From positions 3,286,001 through 3,350,000 of the forward strand of contig NZ_CP014944.1 in the NCBI RefSeq assembly GCF_001767295.1: a DNA stretch of 64,000 bases. The letters are read 5' to 3'. The position numbers were made by a program, and so were the translations under genes. Positions within the stretch are counted from its first letter, which is position 1, and each line of letters starts with the position of its first letter. This document shows, in pieces, positions 63,810 to 64,000 of the stretch. Below the pieces are notes generated by a model. That model had not been told where the DNA came from and did no database searches. It worked only from the letters and a program-made list of their open reading frames with translations. Source of the DNA: Colwellia sp. PAMC 20917. GTDB taxonomy: Bacteria > Pseudomonadota > Gammaproteobacteria > Enterobacterales > Alteromonadaceae.

Positions 63810-64000
63810 AATGGGGGTTAACTTTAGTGAGCTATATGGCGTTGAAAGAATATTATTATTACATTATTCGATTATAAACAATACAAATAAACTTTTATTA
63901 AAAATTTTTAAAACTGGACGTTATCCCGTTAAAGACAACAGCAGTGGGAATGGGATCAGGATGGGAATAAAAGCACTTAGGTTTTTTTTAGCAACTATAA
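63810..64000. other. AT-rich end of the window
   Basis: Upstream region of the propeller kinase. No gene or strong signal seen. Confidence 0.5.

Overview
The window reads as chromosomal DNA of a marine gammaproteobacterium of the order Alteromonadales, most like Colwellia or Thalassotalea (family Colwelliaceae). This is an inference from AT-rich DNA, the set of housekeeping proteins (GlnE, HldE, RdgC, EttA, SelO, PheA, PhoB/PhoR, MsrPQ), DUF2058 and DUF3010 proteins, and a PEP-CTERM protein. No rRNA, tRNA, CRISPR array, prophage or intact insertion sequence was seen.

Layout. 1-8.4 kb is core: a Ser/Arg-rich lipoprotein, glnE, a TcpQ-like membrane protein, a lipid A acyltransferase (lpxL type), hldE broken by a one-base deletion in a G tract, and rdgC. 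8.5-15.3 kb holds an orphan sensor kinase and a phosphate regulon: porin, phoBR and pstS, each transcription unit preceded by 7-4-7 direct repeats that fit Pho boxes. 15.5-29.7 kb is mixed core: a GcvR-like ACT protein, a PilZ protein, ettA, a leucine-rich-repeat protein kinase, a cytochrome c'-like protein, selO, pheA, a MAPEG protein, a penicillin acylase, a DUF2058 protein, a glutaredoxin and the msrPQ methionine sulfoxide repair pair.

29.7-45.3 kb is looser and accessory: a beta-barrel protein with no ordinary start codon, a secreted multidomain nuclease, two cyclic-di-GMP enzymes, a thioredoxin-like protein followed by a 35-bp triplicate, pldA, a sulfite dehydrogenase pair (sorAB), a broken solute-binding protein and a nonsense-mutated secreted protein. 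Most gaps between these genes carry diverged copies of one dispersed repeat, marked by a core close to TCGTATCTTTGTTAACATT. 45.3-53 kb has ppiC, an OxyR-like regulator, a four-gene DUF1538/DUF1538/PII/CBS operon (a candidate regulated ion transporter), a PA2779/PA2778-type peptidase pair, and a PEP-CTERM zinc metalloprotease overlapping a secreted partner. 53.4-64 kb has a GntR regulator, galE, a DTW-domain tRNA-modifying enzyme, a DesK/DesR-like two-component pair, a TPR protein, a DUF3010 protein and a giant propeller hybrid sensor kinase.

How the genes work together: phoBR very probably control the upstream porin and the downstream pstS; lpxL and hldE both build lipopolysaccharide; msrPQ, glutaredoxin and the OxyR-like regulator point to redox repair; the PilZ, GGDEF and GGDEF-EAL proteins point to cyclic-di-GMP signalling. 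The strongest candidates for new biology are the DUF1538/PII/CBS operon, the PEP-CTERM metalloprotease pair, the PA2779/PA2778 pair, the LRR-kinase and the dispersed repeat family. All names rest on reading the protein sequences by eye; no database search was run.
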